A stretch of DNA of 20,968 bases from Myxococcales bacterium. Lineage in GTDB: Bacteria; Myxococcota; Polyangia; Fen-1088. Numbering within the stretch: the stretch's first letter is position 1; each line of letters opens with the position of its first letter. A program made the translations under genes and the position numbers. Where the stretch lies: contig PMCR01000300.1 of the NCBI GenBank assembly GCA_003155465.1, forward strand, positions 1-20,968. Reading direction: 5' to 3'. Under the pieces are notes generated by a model. It had not been told where the DNA came from and searched no databases. It saw only the letters and a list, made by a program, of their open reading frames with translations. Positions 1-9,000 of this stretch are shown here, one piece after another.

Positions 1-92
1 CGTGGTCGTCTGTAGCGGATCTCACGGGAAAAAGGTCAACCTTGGTCTTTCACATGGACGACAGGAGCGCGACAGTTTTGTCGCGGTTTCCG

Positions 93-121
93 TTGACCGG
101 GGCTATGCTACCCCAGATTCA
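93..121 (+). promoter_or_regulatory. Weak candidate promoter for the serpin gene
   Basis: TTGACC (93-98) is followed after 17 bases by GATTCA (116-121), a fair -35 and a poor -10. The serpin start codon lies about 70 bases further on. The rest of 1-189 shows no convincing gene: an open frame covers 2-193 but has no ribosome binding site or recognisable protein. A TATGCT (104-109) inside the spacer could be an alternative -10. This is a guess from spacing only. Confidence 0.2.
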
Positions 122-189
122 TCTGGTTTCTTCGCGGGTTCGGTTGGCTCGTGCTTTGCCTCCATCAAGGTTTCCGAAGGAGATCCCAC

Positions 190-1776
190 ATGACGATTGA
201 TTCTCCCCGCAGTCGAGTTCTGCGCCTTTCGCGCGTTCTCGTGCCGCTCTGCTTACTCGCACCCGCCTGCGGAGGCGCTGAATCGCCGCGTGTAATCGAC
301 GCTGCTACGGACGTGGCCCCAGCCTTCGACGTGCAACCCGCCAGCACAGCGACCAGTACCGCAACCGGGACGGGTGGCACGGCGACCGCAACCGGGACGG
401 GTGGCACGGCGACCGCGACCGGGACGGGCGGCACAGCGACCAGTACCGCAACCGGGACGGGTGGCACGGCGACCGCGACCGGCACGGGCGGCACAGCGAC
501 CGGAACCGCAACCGGGACGAGTGGTACGTCGACTGGGACCGAGACCACGGTGGCCACAGGGGATTTCACCGTGGCCCAGTCGCAATTGACCCGCGAACTG
601 TCCCCGACCCTCGCGCCCGGCGATCAAGATGCGATGGTCGCGGCGGTGAACAGCCTGGGCTTCGATCTGCTCGCCAACGCTGCCTTGCCGGACGCAAACG
701 CTTCGCTGTCACCGTACAGCATCTCCAAGGCACTCGCCATGGCCTGGGCCGGCGCGCGTGGCACGAGCGAAGAGCAGATGACACGCGTCCTGCATTTCAG
801 CTTGCCCCAGGCCCGCCTGCACCCGGCCTTCAATGCCCTTGATCTCGCCATCACCAGCCCGTCCGCGCTGGCCGGCCAGTTCACTCTGAACCTGGTCAAC
901 TCGGTCTGGGCAGAACGCACCTTCACTCTCCTGCCCAGCTATCTCGACACACTGGCGCTCAGCTACGGCGCGCCGGTGCGCCTGGTCGACTTCGTCAACG
1001 CGCCGGAGCCCGCCCGCGTGACCATCAACCAGTGGGTTAAGCAAGAGACTGCGGGTCTAATCCCGGAGCTACTCGGGCCCCTCGACGTCTCCTCCGACAC
1101 ACGGGTGGTCCTCACCAACGCGATCTACTTCAAGGCCAAGTGGAGCTCGCCGTTCGGCAAGAACGGCACCGGCCCTGGCGCATTCCATCTCGCCGACGGT
1201 ACCGACATCACCGTGGACACCATGGTGCAGGTGTCGAACTGGGCCTATGCTGCAGGAACCGATTTTCAAGCAGTCGAGTTGCCCTATCTCGGATACGACA
1301 CCTCGATGATCGTCGTGCTGCCTGCCGCTGGGAAGTTGGCTGCGGTCGAGCAGACGCTGGCCTCGGGCGGCTTCGCCAGTTTGAGCAGCAGCCTGGTGTC
1401 GAGCCGGGTGTATCTGCTTCTGCCCAAGTTCCACATCGACACCCGGTTCGGGTTGGGGGAAACGCTGGTTGCCCTGGGCATGGACAATCCCATGTGCAGC
1501 AATCCGGCCGCGGACTACGACTTCAGCGGCATGTCCCCCGAACCCGGGCTGTGCATCTCCGATGTGATCCACCAGAGCAACGTGCTGGTCGACGAGGCCG
1601 GCACCGAAGCAGCCGCCGCCACCGGGGTCGTGATGGGGGTGGATGCCAGCGCTTCCTTCGGCGAGGCCGGCAGGCCCATTGAGATGAGGGTCGACCGTCC
1701 TTTTCTGTTCTTCATCCACAACCGCGCCACAGGCGCGATCCTCTTCATGGGCCGCGTCGCCAACCCCAAGCCATAG
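190..1776 (+). CDS. Serpin-family protease inhibitor, predicted lipoprotein
   Basis: Serpins trap serine or cysteine proteases by a suicide loop-insertion mechanism. The start at 190 is chosen because AAGGAG lies 7 bases upstream and a lipoprotein-like signal peptide follows, with hydrophobic core VLVPLCLLAPAC and candidate lipidated Cys27. The protein is 528 residues. Residues about 53-117 are a Thr/Ala/Gly tandem-repeat linker. The serpin fold runs from about 127 to the end, with SPYSISKALAMAWAGA (helix B/shutter), NAIYFKAKWSSPF, the hinge EAGTEAAAATG (469-479) and the C-terminal signature VDRPFLFFIHNRATGAILF. The Ala-rich hinge with Thr at P14 is typical of inhibitory serpins. Counting 17 residues from the hinge Glu puts P1 at Asp485, but the loop from there to the RPF motif is about 8 residues longer than in alpha-1-antitrypsin, so P1 is uncertain. 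It stands alone and converges on 1919-2317. Family assignment is firm; the target protease is unknown. The lipobox has Pro at -2, so lipidation is likely rather than certain. Confidence 0.95.
   Translation: MTIDSPRSRVLRLSRVLVPLCLLAPACGGAESPRVIDAATDVAPAFDVQPASTATSTATGTGGTATATGTGGTATATGTGGTATSTATGTGGTATATGTGGTATGTATGTSGTSTGTETTVATGDFTVAQSQLTRELSPTLAPGDQDAMVAAVNSLGFDLLANAALPDANASLSPYSISKALAMAWAGARGTSEEQMTRVLHFSLPQARLHPAFNALDLAITSPSALAGQFTLNLVNSVWAERTFTLLPSYLDTLALSYGAPVRLVDFVNAPEPARVTINQWVKQETAGLIPELLGPLDVSSDTRVVLTNAIYFKAKWSSPFGKNGTGPGAFHLADGTDITVDTMVQVSNWAYAAGTDFQAVELPYLGYDTSMIVVLPAAGKLAAVEQTLASGGFASLSSSLVSSRVYLLLPKFHIDTRFGLGETLVALGMDNPMCSNPAADYDFSGMSPEPGLCISDVIHQSNVLVDEAGTEAAAATGVVMGVDASASFGEAGRPIEMRVDRPFLFFIHNRATGAILFMGRVANPKP
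346..540 (+). repeat. In-frame 27/33-base tandem repeats in the serpin linker
   Basis: Near-identical 27-base units of nine codons (gcg acc gcr acc ggg acg ggt ggc acg, first bases) alternate with 33-base units that carry two more codons (acc agt). Translation gives repeated TATATGTGG and TATSTATGTGG blocks. There are about six units, the last ones decayed (GTSG, TSTG). Every unit is a multiple of three, so gain or loss of a unit alters linker length without a frameshift. The low complexity also leaves several other frames open here; these are not genes. Confidence 0.9.
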
Positions 1777-1918
1777 CGCCGGCGCCCTCCTTTTCTCCAT
1801 CTTTGCCTACCGCCTGTGGTGATGCCGCTGGTGCCGCTGCCGTGGTCCCGCTTCGCCGACGCAGAAAGCCGGTAGAGCCAGCGCCGTCCATGGGCTCGCA
1901 TTCCCGCTGGTGCAGCGC

Positions 1919-2317
1919 TCATTCGAGTGGCAGCGCTTCCGATCCCATCGAAGGGACAAGATACAGGATCGCCGTCGCAAGGCAGAGGGCGACAAGGACC
2001 CACGAACCCACCAAAGACATGTCCCAGAACAAGGCTTGGTTCACTGCGCGAAGAATCCAGAAGCTGGCGATTGCCATTCCAATTGACCGTCCGAGCTTCG
2101 TGGTACTGATCTCGCCCGGGAATGCGAACGACAGGAGGGCAAACACCGCCAGCACGTAGGCAGTGTGGATATTCAAGACTTGCAGGACAGCGCGATTATC
2201 GGATGACAATGACGCCAGACTTCGTTGCCAATCGAACATCTTCCAGAACGCAAGATGGAATACGACGAAGAGGAAGTTGATCACACCGCCAATTTGCACA
2301 AGCCTCTTTGATCGCAT
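1919..2317 (-). CDS. Small membrane protein with four predicted helices, function unknown
   Basis: I do not recognise this family. The start at 2317 is chosen because AAGGAG lies 6 bases upstream of the ATG, whereas the open frame extends a further 30 codons of unlikely sequence. The product is 132 residues with four hydrophobic segments at about 7-24, 45-66, 74-97 and 101-121, joined by short loops; almost no soluble part remains. The first helix holds FHLAFW and the loop before the second holds NIH, which could matter for function, but no known motif was matched. It sits 161 bases downstream of recB on the same strand and converges on the serpin gene. Its own strong ribosome binding site suggests independent translation. 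Co-transcription with recB is possible; a link in function is not evident. Confidence 0.75.
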   Translation of the reverse strand: MRSKRLVQIGGVINFLFVVFHLAFWKMFDWQRSLASLSSDNRAVLQVLNIHTAYVLAVFALLSFAFPGEISTTKLGRSIGMAIASFWILRAVNQALFWDMSLVGSWVLVALCLATAILYLVPSMGSEALPLE

Positions 2318-2478
2318 CGTAATCTCCTTCGGGTGTGGCGTCTGCCGAGAACCGGGCAGCTCACCGGCGCAGTCTGCATCTTCTGTCTGGAAACTGCCGC
2401 GTCGCATAGGCTATGGTTTGGCTCGTGTCCGATGGACCTTGTCAGTTGCGGCCGTGCCAAACCAGCTGGCAGCTGATG

Positions 2479-5400
2479 TCACGTCAGCCCCCAGAATTCG
2501 CTACCCAGCATTTCAGCCTGCCAGTTGAGCACGGTCTGCCAGTCAGGCCGGCGGAAGTACGCGCCGGCCGCCTCATCGCCGGGCCGCATCCCGCGCAGAA
2601 AGCAGTAAAGTACGCCGCCAAATCGACGCTCAAACGCCGCGCAGTCGCTCAAACCGGCCAGGCGCAATAGGGCCAGGGTGTAGAGTCGCGCCTGAATCTC
2701 GTAATTGCTTTCGCAGTGCACGCGCACGCGGTCTGCATCCCACGATGGCAGCCAATCCCCCTTCCAGTCGCACAAGTAGATGCGACCGTCGTGTTCGAAC
2801 AGGTAGTCAATGAAGCCCTTGACCAGGCCGCGCTCAATGGACCAGGCGCACCCGTCCTCCTGTGCAGGACCGCGCCCTGCAAGTAGAGGATGATTCCGTT
2901 CGGGAATAGGATACAGGAACTCAACCTCCCGCAGAGACGGCCGCGCCAACCCCAATGCCGGCACAAGGCAATCGCCGAGACGCAATGGTGTGAAGAGCGC
3001 GGTGTGGACCAGGTGCGCGGCATGCGCGATCTGTCCGGGATCGCGTTCGTGGCGCCGCGCGAGCCGATCGAGAAGTTGCGCGATCTCAGGCTGCGCTGCC
3101 CACACGGCCGACGAGTCGGACCGAGCGAGGCCATCCAGCGGAACCTGTTCCAAGATGGCGTGCAAGAAGATCCCGGACAGCCGTCCGCGCTCAAGCTCGC
3201 GCGGGTCAACCAGGGCGGTGGCAGGGCGCTCGGCCGGCTCGTTGGCGGTGGACAAATCGGCCGGCTCCTCGGGAACCACGAAGCCGCCATGGCGACGCTT
3301 CACGCCGGTGTACGAGGTGACAACGAACCCGGCGCGCTCCCTCGCAATTCGGTCGAACTCCGTCGCGGCCACGCCGGCGGGCAATTCCGGCGGCTGCCAC
3401 GCCAAGAGCGCCGCAGGCTCAGGATCCAGCAATACCAGCGGCCCTTCACCAGGACAGGCCACAGGCACGCGATGGTACAGCTTGCTGGCGGCTGGGTCCT
3501 CAAGCAACTTGTCGAGAATCGGGCGCAGAAGCCGGTAGGGACCCGTGAAGGCGCTTGCGCCGTTTGGGCAGCGCGGAAAATACAGGCGTGCGCGGGCGCG
3601 GGTGAGCGCCACGTAGAGCACGCGTCGTTCCTCGTCAGCGATTTCATTGGCGTGGTTCTGCTCTTCTTCCGGCGCGAGCGAACCCAGGTGCACCACGCGT
3701 CTGCTCTCGTGGTCGTGAAACACCTTAAGCAAACCGTCTGTCCATCGATTCAGGCCGCCATACAGGAAGACCACGTCGGCCTCCAGCCCCTTGGCTTTGT
3801 GCACAGTCATCACCTGCACAGCCTGGGCGTCACTCTCCAGCCGTTGCACGTTTCGCTCGTCGCCCGGGGGCAGGCGTGTTCCATTGACATAGGCTCCAAG
3901 CATCTCCACCAACTCGCGCAGGGTCGCATGCGTGCGGGTCGCCTCATCCTGCAGGATCTCGAAGATGTGAAGGTAGTTGGTCAGGGCCCGTTCACTGCGG
4001 TTCAAACAAACTTCGCGGCACACGATTCCGCTTTGCGCGAGAACGCCCGAAAAGAAGGCACCGGTGTTGCCGGCCAGGGCCAGGTCGCGCCACTCGAAAA
4101 GCCGGCGCAACAAGGGGTTCGATTCATCGGGCTGATCCCTTTCCGCCAAGTCCACCAGGTCAAAAGCGAAAAATGCGGTCAAGAAGGCCCGCGTGCGCAG
4201 GGTATGGTCTTCGGGCTCGGCAATGGCGCGCAGAAGGTCCAGCACGTCGGCGGCCTCGCTGGTCTGGAATAGCTCGTCTTCCTTGTAGAAGGCGAAGCGA
4301 ACGCCAGCGGCCCGCAAGGCCTCGCCAATCTCGCGGCATTCGTTGTTGGTAAAGGCGAGCACGAAGATATCGCGGGCTGCGATTGGTCGCCGTCTCTGCC
4401 CGTCCTGGACGAAGAGAGCCTCGCCTGGGGAGAGAAGATCGCGAATCTCCTCCACCATTCGGCGCCGCAAGGCACGCCTGGTATCGGCCACCGGGGTCTT
4501 GTCACCGGCTGGCTGCACATCCAGTACCACCACGGCGGGCTCTTGCTGATCATCAGTCCCGATCAGGTGCCGATCACGACGGCCGCAGCTCACCGGCTGG
4601 TCGTAGGTGATGCCCGACCCGGCCCGAAAGAAGCCCGTGGCCTGGTCGAACACGGCGTTGGTCCCGTCGATAACCGCCTGGGTCGAGCGGAAGTTATGCG
4701 CCAGCTTCACCAGGGCGCCGCCCGCCTGCAGAATCTCCTCGCGCGCGCGCAGGTAGGTGTGCACGTCGGCGCCGCGGAATCGGTAGATGGCCTGTTTGGG
4801 ATCACCGATGACGGTCAAGACATGTCCGGCGCGGCTCGCGAAGAAGAGACGCCGGAAGATGCACCACTGCACGTCGTCGGTGTCTTGGAATTCGTCGATG
4901 AGCGCGTACTTGTACCGATGGCGCAGGGTGGAGAGCAGCACCTGCGCAGGCGCACTGTTGTCGGCCAGGCGTTCCGCCACCAGGGTCAGCATGTCCTGGA
5001 AATCGTAAAGCCCGGCCGCGCGCTTGCGCGCCTGCAGGCGCGCGCTGACCAACGGCAGGAACTTGTGCGCCAGCGCCGCGAGCAGGGGCACGCGCGCATC
5101 TCGAATGGCAGTGATCGCCCGGGAAAGCTGCGCCATCCTGGGATCAGCCGCGGCCTTGGCAAGATGGTCGAGCAGGTAGGTTAGGCCCCTCTCCTTCCAA
5201 TCGGATTCCTGTGTCTGAAATCTGGCCAGGAAGGCCGCGAGATTGCCGGTTCTTGCCGCTTCGTCGGCCAACTCGGACAGTGCGGCCACCCGCGACAGCA
5301 CAGCCTTCGGGGTGGAACCATTGATCCCCGCTCGCCTCAGTCGCGCGGCCAGCGTCGGATCGCGGGCGATGTCCGCTGGCCATGCCGCGATTGCCGCGGC

Positions 5401-6051
5401 CAGTGCGGCCTCGGCGAATTGCGGCTGTAGGGCCTCTGGCCGCGACGGGAAGATGCGGGCGAGCTCTGTCGCGCAGGTGCGCAGCGCGCTCTCCAGATTG
5501 GCAGCAGTGTCGCCCGCGGCCAGCCAGGCGCGCAGATATTGCTGCAACTCGGGCTGAACCGCGAAGTCATTCCGCAAGGCCTCTACGAAAGCGGTGTGAA
5601 AGGCCTCACCCTCGTCGACCGCCTGCTCGTCGAACAGGCGTCGATGCAGAAAGGCGTGATCGGCAAGAATCCCGCGACAGAAGCCATGAATCGTCGATAT
5701 GGTGGCACGATCGAAGGCCAGCAGAGCGTCGCGCAGCCGGCCCCGCGCCGTTTCGTCGATGCGCCAGCATTCTTGGTCGGGAAGTTCAGCAGCGGCGGGG
5801 TGATCGGTCGAGAGATGGCAAAGTTCACTCAGTCTTGCGCGCAAGCGCAGGCAAAGCTCGGCGGTGGCCCGCTCGGTGAAGGTGACGACCAGGATCTCCT
5901 CCATGCGCGCGCCGCGATTGAGCAGCAAATCGACCACCAGGTGCTCAAGCAAGTATGTCTTGCCCGTGCCGGCCGAGGCCTCGACCACGGCATGCCGGGA
6001 TCCCAGTTGATCCAGCTCACGCGGTCGGGGATAGCGGACGACGGCGTTCAT
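2479..6051 (-). CDS. recB: RecB-type helicase-nuclease subunit of exodeoxyribonuclease V
   Basis: RecB is the 3'-5' helicase and the nuclease of the RecBCD double-strand-break repair complex. The 1190-residue product is close to the E. coli length (1180). Superfamily 1 helicase motifs are in order: Walker A EASAGTGKT (24-32), LIDEFQDTDD (about 383-392), VIGDPKQAIYRFRGAD (about 413-428), HNFRST, and VALTRARARLYF (about 813-825). The C-terminal RecB nuclease is intact: LSGIFLHAILEQ (about 957-970) supplies the His, and GFIDYLFEHDGRIYLCDWK (about 1079-1097) supplies the two Asp and the Lys of the active site. It is followed by the Q-x3-Y motif in IQARLYTLAL and by FGGVLYCFLRGM, as in E. coli. 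The ATG is the 4-base overlap (ATGA) with the recC stop codon and has no clear ribosome binding site, so translation is probably coupled to recC. No recD follows. Active helicase and nuclease are inferred from intact motifs. Confidence 0.97.
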   Translation of the reverse strand: MNAVVRYPRPRELDQLGSRHAVVEASAGTGKTYLLEHLVVDLLLNRGARMEEILVVTFTERATAELCLRLRARLSELCHLSTDHPAAAELPDQECWRIDETARGRLRDALLAFDRATISTIHGFCRGILADHAFLHRRLFDEQAVDEGEAFHTAFVEALRNDFAVQPELQQYLRAWLAAGDTAANLESALRTCATELARIFPSRPEALQPQFAEAALAAAIAAWPADIARDPTLAARLRRAGINGSTPKAVLSRVAALSELADEAARTGNLAAFLARFQTQESDWKERGLTYLLDHLAKAAADPRMAQLSRAITAIRDARVPLLAALAHKFLPLVSARLQARKRAAGLYDFQDMLTLVAERLADNSAPAQVLLSTLRHRYKYALIDEFQDTDDVQWCIFRRLFFASRAGHVLTVIGDPKQAIYRFRGADVHTYLRAREEILQAGGALVKLAHNFRSTQAVIDGTNAVFDQATGFFRAGSGITYDQPVSCGRRDRHLIGTDDQQEPAVVVLDVQPAGDKTPVADTRRALRRRMVEEIRDLLSPGEALFVQDGQRRRPIAARDIFVLAFTNNECREIGEALRAAGVRFAFYKEDELFQTSEAADVLDLLRAIAEPEDHTLRTRAFLTAFFAFDLVDLAERDQPDESNPLLRRLFEWRDLALAGNTGAFFSGVLAQSGIVCREVCLNRSERALTNYLHIFEILQDEATRTHATLRELVEMLGAYVNGTRLPPGDERNVQRLESDAQAVQVMTVHKAKGLEADVVFLYGGLNRWTDGLLKVFHDHESRRVVHLGSLAPEEEQNHANEIADEERRVLYVALTRARARLYFPRCPNGASAFTGPYRLLRPILDKLLEDPAASKLYHRVPVACPGEGPLVLLDPEPAALLAWQPPELPAGVAATEFDRIARERAGFVVTSYTGVKRRHGGFVVPEEPADLSTANEPAERPATALVDPRELERGRLSGIFLHAILEQVPLDGLARSDSSAVWAAQPEIAQLLDRLARRHERDPGQIAHAAHLVHTALFTPLRLGDCLVPALGLARPSLREVEFLYPIPERNHPLLAGRGPAQEDGCAWSIERGLVKGFIDYLFEHDGRIYLCDWKGDWLPSWDADRVRVHCESNYEIQARLYTLALLRLAGLSDCAAFERRFGGVLYCFLRGMRPGDEAAGAYFRRPDWQTVLNWQAEMLGSEFWGLT

Positions 6052-9000
6052 GCGGACCCCGATTGCAGCAATTCGAAGAACAGGCCGAAGCGATCAGCCG
6101 CCATGCGCGTGGCCATTTCAGCCGGGGGCGGATTCCAGCGCGCGACAGCGTCGCGGATCGGCCCATACAAGGTGCTGAAACGGGCGCGACCATTTTCACC
6201 GTATTCCTCGCGAAGTCTCTCGGCCTGGTCTGCCACCGAACCGCCTTTGCGCTGCGCCCGGAACACGGCCTCGCAGGGCAGGAAATAGGCATGAAGGCCA
6301 GTGGGCTTGCCGGAAGGGCCGAGCGTCCCCGTCAGCATGTCGCGCACCAGGCGTGCAAGGTACTCGCGTGCGCGAGCCTGGTCCAACACGGTGAAGCGAC
6401 GCTCGTCGATGTCCTGCTTGTCGCCATCGGTGAGCAGCAGCAGCCCGCGGTGGCCGAGCCGGCCCGGGGACAGTCCCGCGGCGGCCAGCGCCACGTGATC
6501 GAGGAAGGCGGCCAGCGATTCCTTGTCGCGCCGGACCTTCTCGTCAGGGTCCTTGCAGCGGCAGGTGAAAATGACCGACGCGCACGGCAGGTCCGGGGTT
6601 TGCACAAGAACGCTGGTTCGGCCATGCAATTCCACGTGCAGCGGAAGGCGCGCCCCGGCGGCGTCCAGCTCAAGTGTGATGGCCGGCAGGATTTCGCGCG
6701 CGTCTTCGTTCTCGAAGGCCTGGCCAAAGTGCAACACACGTGCCTGCACCGGCCCGCCATTCGCGACGCGGCCGAGTTGCTCAGTCCAGCGATTCAGGAT
6801 GGCGGCGTGGCGCTCGCGCTCGGCTTCGCCAAACACCCCGGCCGGGGCGCGACCCGCCAATTCTTCGCGCAGACTGATTTCGTCGTACTGGGCACCCACC
6901 GCCGCAAGCGATGGTACGGCTTCCGACGCCAGCAGGGCCCGGATCATGGCTTCGCGAAGACGCCTGGTCCGATCCAACGCGCCAGTGGCAAATGCCTCGT
7001 CTTCGCGGTCTGCCAGCTCATCGTCACTTTGGGACTCGCGCAGGCGCAGGCGGAAGCGTGCCGATCGCTGCAGAGGGTCTTCGAGGAAACCCCGCAGATC
7101 CGCGAGCGTGACGACCACCCTTGTGGCTTCCTCAGGCGGCTCGGCTGCTGGCGGGAGGGGCGCGGGCAGCGACAAGCGAGCCGCCACCTCGGCAAAGGCA
7201 GATGGCGAAAGTGCGCGGCGCAGATCTTCGACATTGGCGGGGGCGGCCGTCCCTGCCGGCAGCGAGGTGCGCAAGGACTCGCCCAAGAGCTGGGCCGAAT
7301 GTTCGGCGCGTGCGAGCGGCATGGCGTCCAGACGCCCGACGTCGTCATAGCGACGCAAGAGCGGCCTAGGACCGTCGAACAGCTTCTTCACTTCAGCGTC
7401 GGCGAGGTAGCCGCTCGACAGGATCTCGCGCAACTCGAGCACCACGGCCGAGGGCGGCCGTTCCTCGCCGGTGACTTCATCGCGGCCGAGGTAGGAAAGC
7501 ACCAGCCGGTCGCGCGCGCACAGCAGCGTCTCTAGGAACATGTAGAGATCCTGTTCGCGGGGTGTGACGTCGCCTGGTTCGCGCCCGGCCTCGCGCAAGT
7601 CGAGATCCCCGCGGTGCGCGCTGCGGGGAAAATCGCCCTGGCCCAGGCCAAGTACGAAGACCACGCGGAAGGGAATGGCCCGCATGGGCACGAACGACGC
7701 GACGGTCACGCCGCGCGCGAGGTATTGCCCGCGGGTGCCGGGAATGGACGCGAGGGCGCTGCGCGCCAGTTCGGCCGCCACCCGGTAGCTGACCGGCAAG
7801 TCCCGCAGGCCCACGTCATCGAGATCGTGAAGAGCAGCCCGGTAGCGCGCCAGCAGCCCCTCCTCGGCGTCATCGCCAATATGGGAACCCTGAAAGGGTT
7901 CCCATGCCCTTCGGCCCCCCACCCCGCTCGCCTCGCTCGGCCTCGCGCGATGGTCCGCGGCAAGCCAAGCTCGCCGGCTTCCCACGCGACCAGGCACAAG
8001 GTACGCGGTCAGCATGCCGCGGATGAAGTCCAGCCATTCGGACAGGGGGCGCTCGGTCGGGCCGTCGATTCCAGCGGCGAAGCGCGAATCAGCAATGAGC
8101 GAGCGCACCAGCAGAGCGAAGCCGAGCGCGCTGCCATGTTCGTCCGGGGCAGTCTCGACCGGCAGGTACTGATTCCCTCCCAGGCTGACCGGGGTCTCGG
8201 TGCCACTGCGTTCTCCCGACATGAACGCCCCTAGGGCCAGCCGGCGCAGGCCCTGATCCCAGGTGTAGAGATCGCGACGAAGGTAGCTTCCTGCCAGATC
8301 CCGTTGCTCGGCACCGCGCACGATTCCCAGCTCGTCGATGAGCCGCAGGCAGTCCGCCGCACGGGCATCGGGAAAACGCGCCATCAGGGAAGGGTGGGTG
8401 AGAAGCGGCACCATCTCCTTGCGCGAAAACGACGAGAACGGCAGGTCTAGGAGCAACTGCGCGGCCTCGGCCAGCCTGTGCCCACCGGCCAGCGGCAGGT
8501 CCACCACGTGGTGGGGCAGGTCGTGGCTCTCGCCAAATACCGCCCCCACCTGCGAAAGATAGGTGTCCTTGCGCGACTCGGGCACGATGACCGCGATGTC
8601 GTTGCAGCGCAGACCGGGATCCATGCGCAGGCAACGCCAGATCTCGGCCGCCACCACTTCCAGCTCTCGGCGTAGGCCCGGGCAGGCCAGCACCTGCAGG
8701 CTGTGGTCGGCGCACAGGGTTGGGTCGGGCTCGGTTCTTGCCACCCGGTCCAGGATGTCGTTCTGCAGGCGGCCGAGCAGCGTGGGTGCCGCTGAGGCTG
8801 CGAAGTGTTCCTCGAAGTCGCAGGTTTCGAGCTGGTTGAGCAGGCGCAGGTTCTCGCGGCCCGGCCGGCCCCACAGTCGCAAAGCGAGATTCTCGGATTG
8901 ATCGAGCAGACCAAAGGGATCGTCGAGCGCGTGGTCTGCCGGGGGCGTTCTGGCCACCCGGCGCCGCAGCTCGGCCGGGGTTTCCACGTCTTCCCAGAAT

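Noticed and set aside
2..193. Plus-strand open frame of 63 codons before the serpin
   Set aside because: No ribosome binding site, no recognisable protein, and it overlaps the serpin start; better explained as leader and promoter DNA.
346..540. CRISPR array
   Set aside because: Units are contiguous coding repeats without spacers and stay in the serpin frame.
165..627. Two minus-strand frames of 124-134 codons rich in Val-Pro or Arg-Cys repeats
   Set aside because: They are mirror readings of the serpin tandem repeats, which keep many frames open.
1069..1800. Minus-strand frame of 243 codons
   Set aside because: Lies wholly opposite the conserved serpin domain; composition is that of a shadow of GC-rich coding DNA.
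1777..1800. gcgccggcgc followed by a T-rich stretch, as a terminator of the serpin gene
   Set aside because: The palindrome has no loop, so it cannot form a useful stem; the T run is short and broken.
2430..2480. TGGCAC on the minus strand after recB as a sigma-54 promoter for the small membrane gene
   Set aside because: The matching TTGC element is absent at the required spacing.
2473..2487. Imperfect palindrome ctgatgtcacgtcag at the recB stop
   Set aside because: Only 6 of 7 arm bases match, the centre is one base, and no T run follows; could be chance.
2890..4272. Plus-strand frame of 460 codons
   Set aside because: Opposite recB, whose helicase motifs are unmistakable; no domain seen in the plus reading.
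5955..7535. Plus-strand frame of 526 codons
   Set aside because: Opposite the recC/recB junction; no signal, motif or ribosome binding site.
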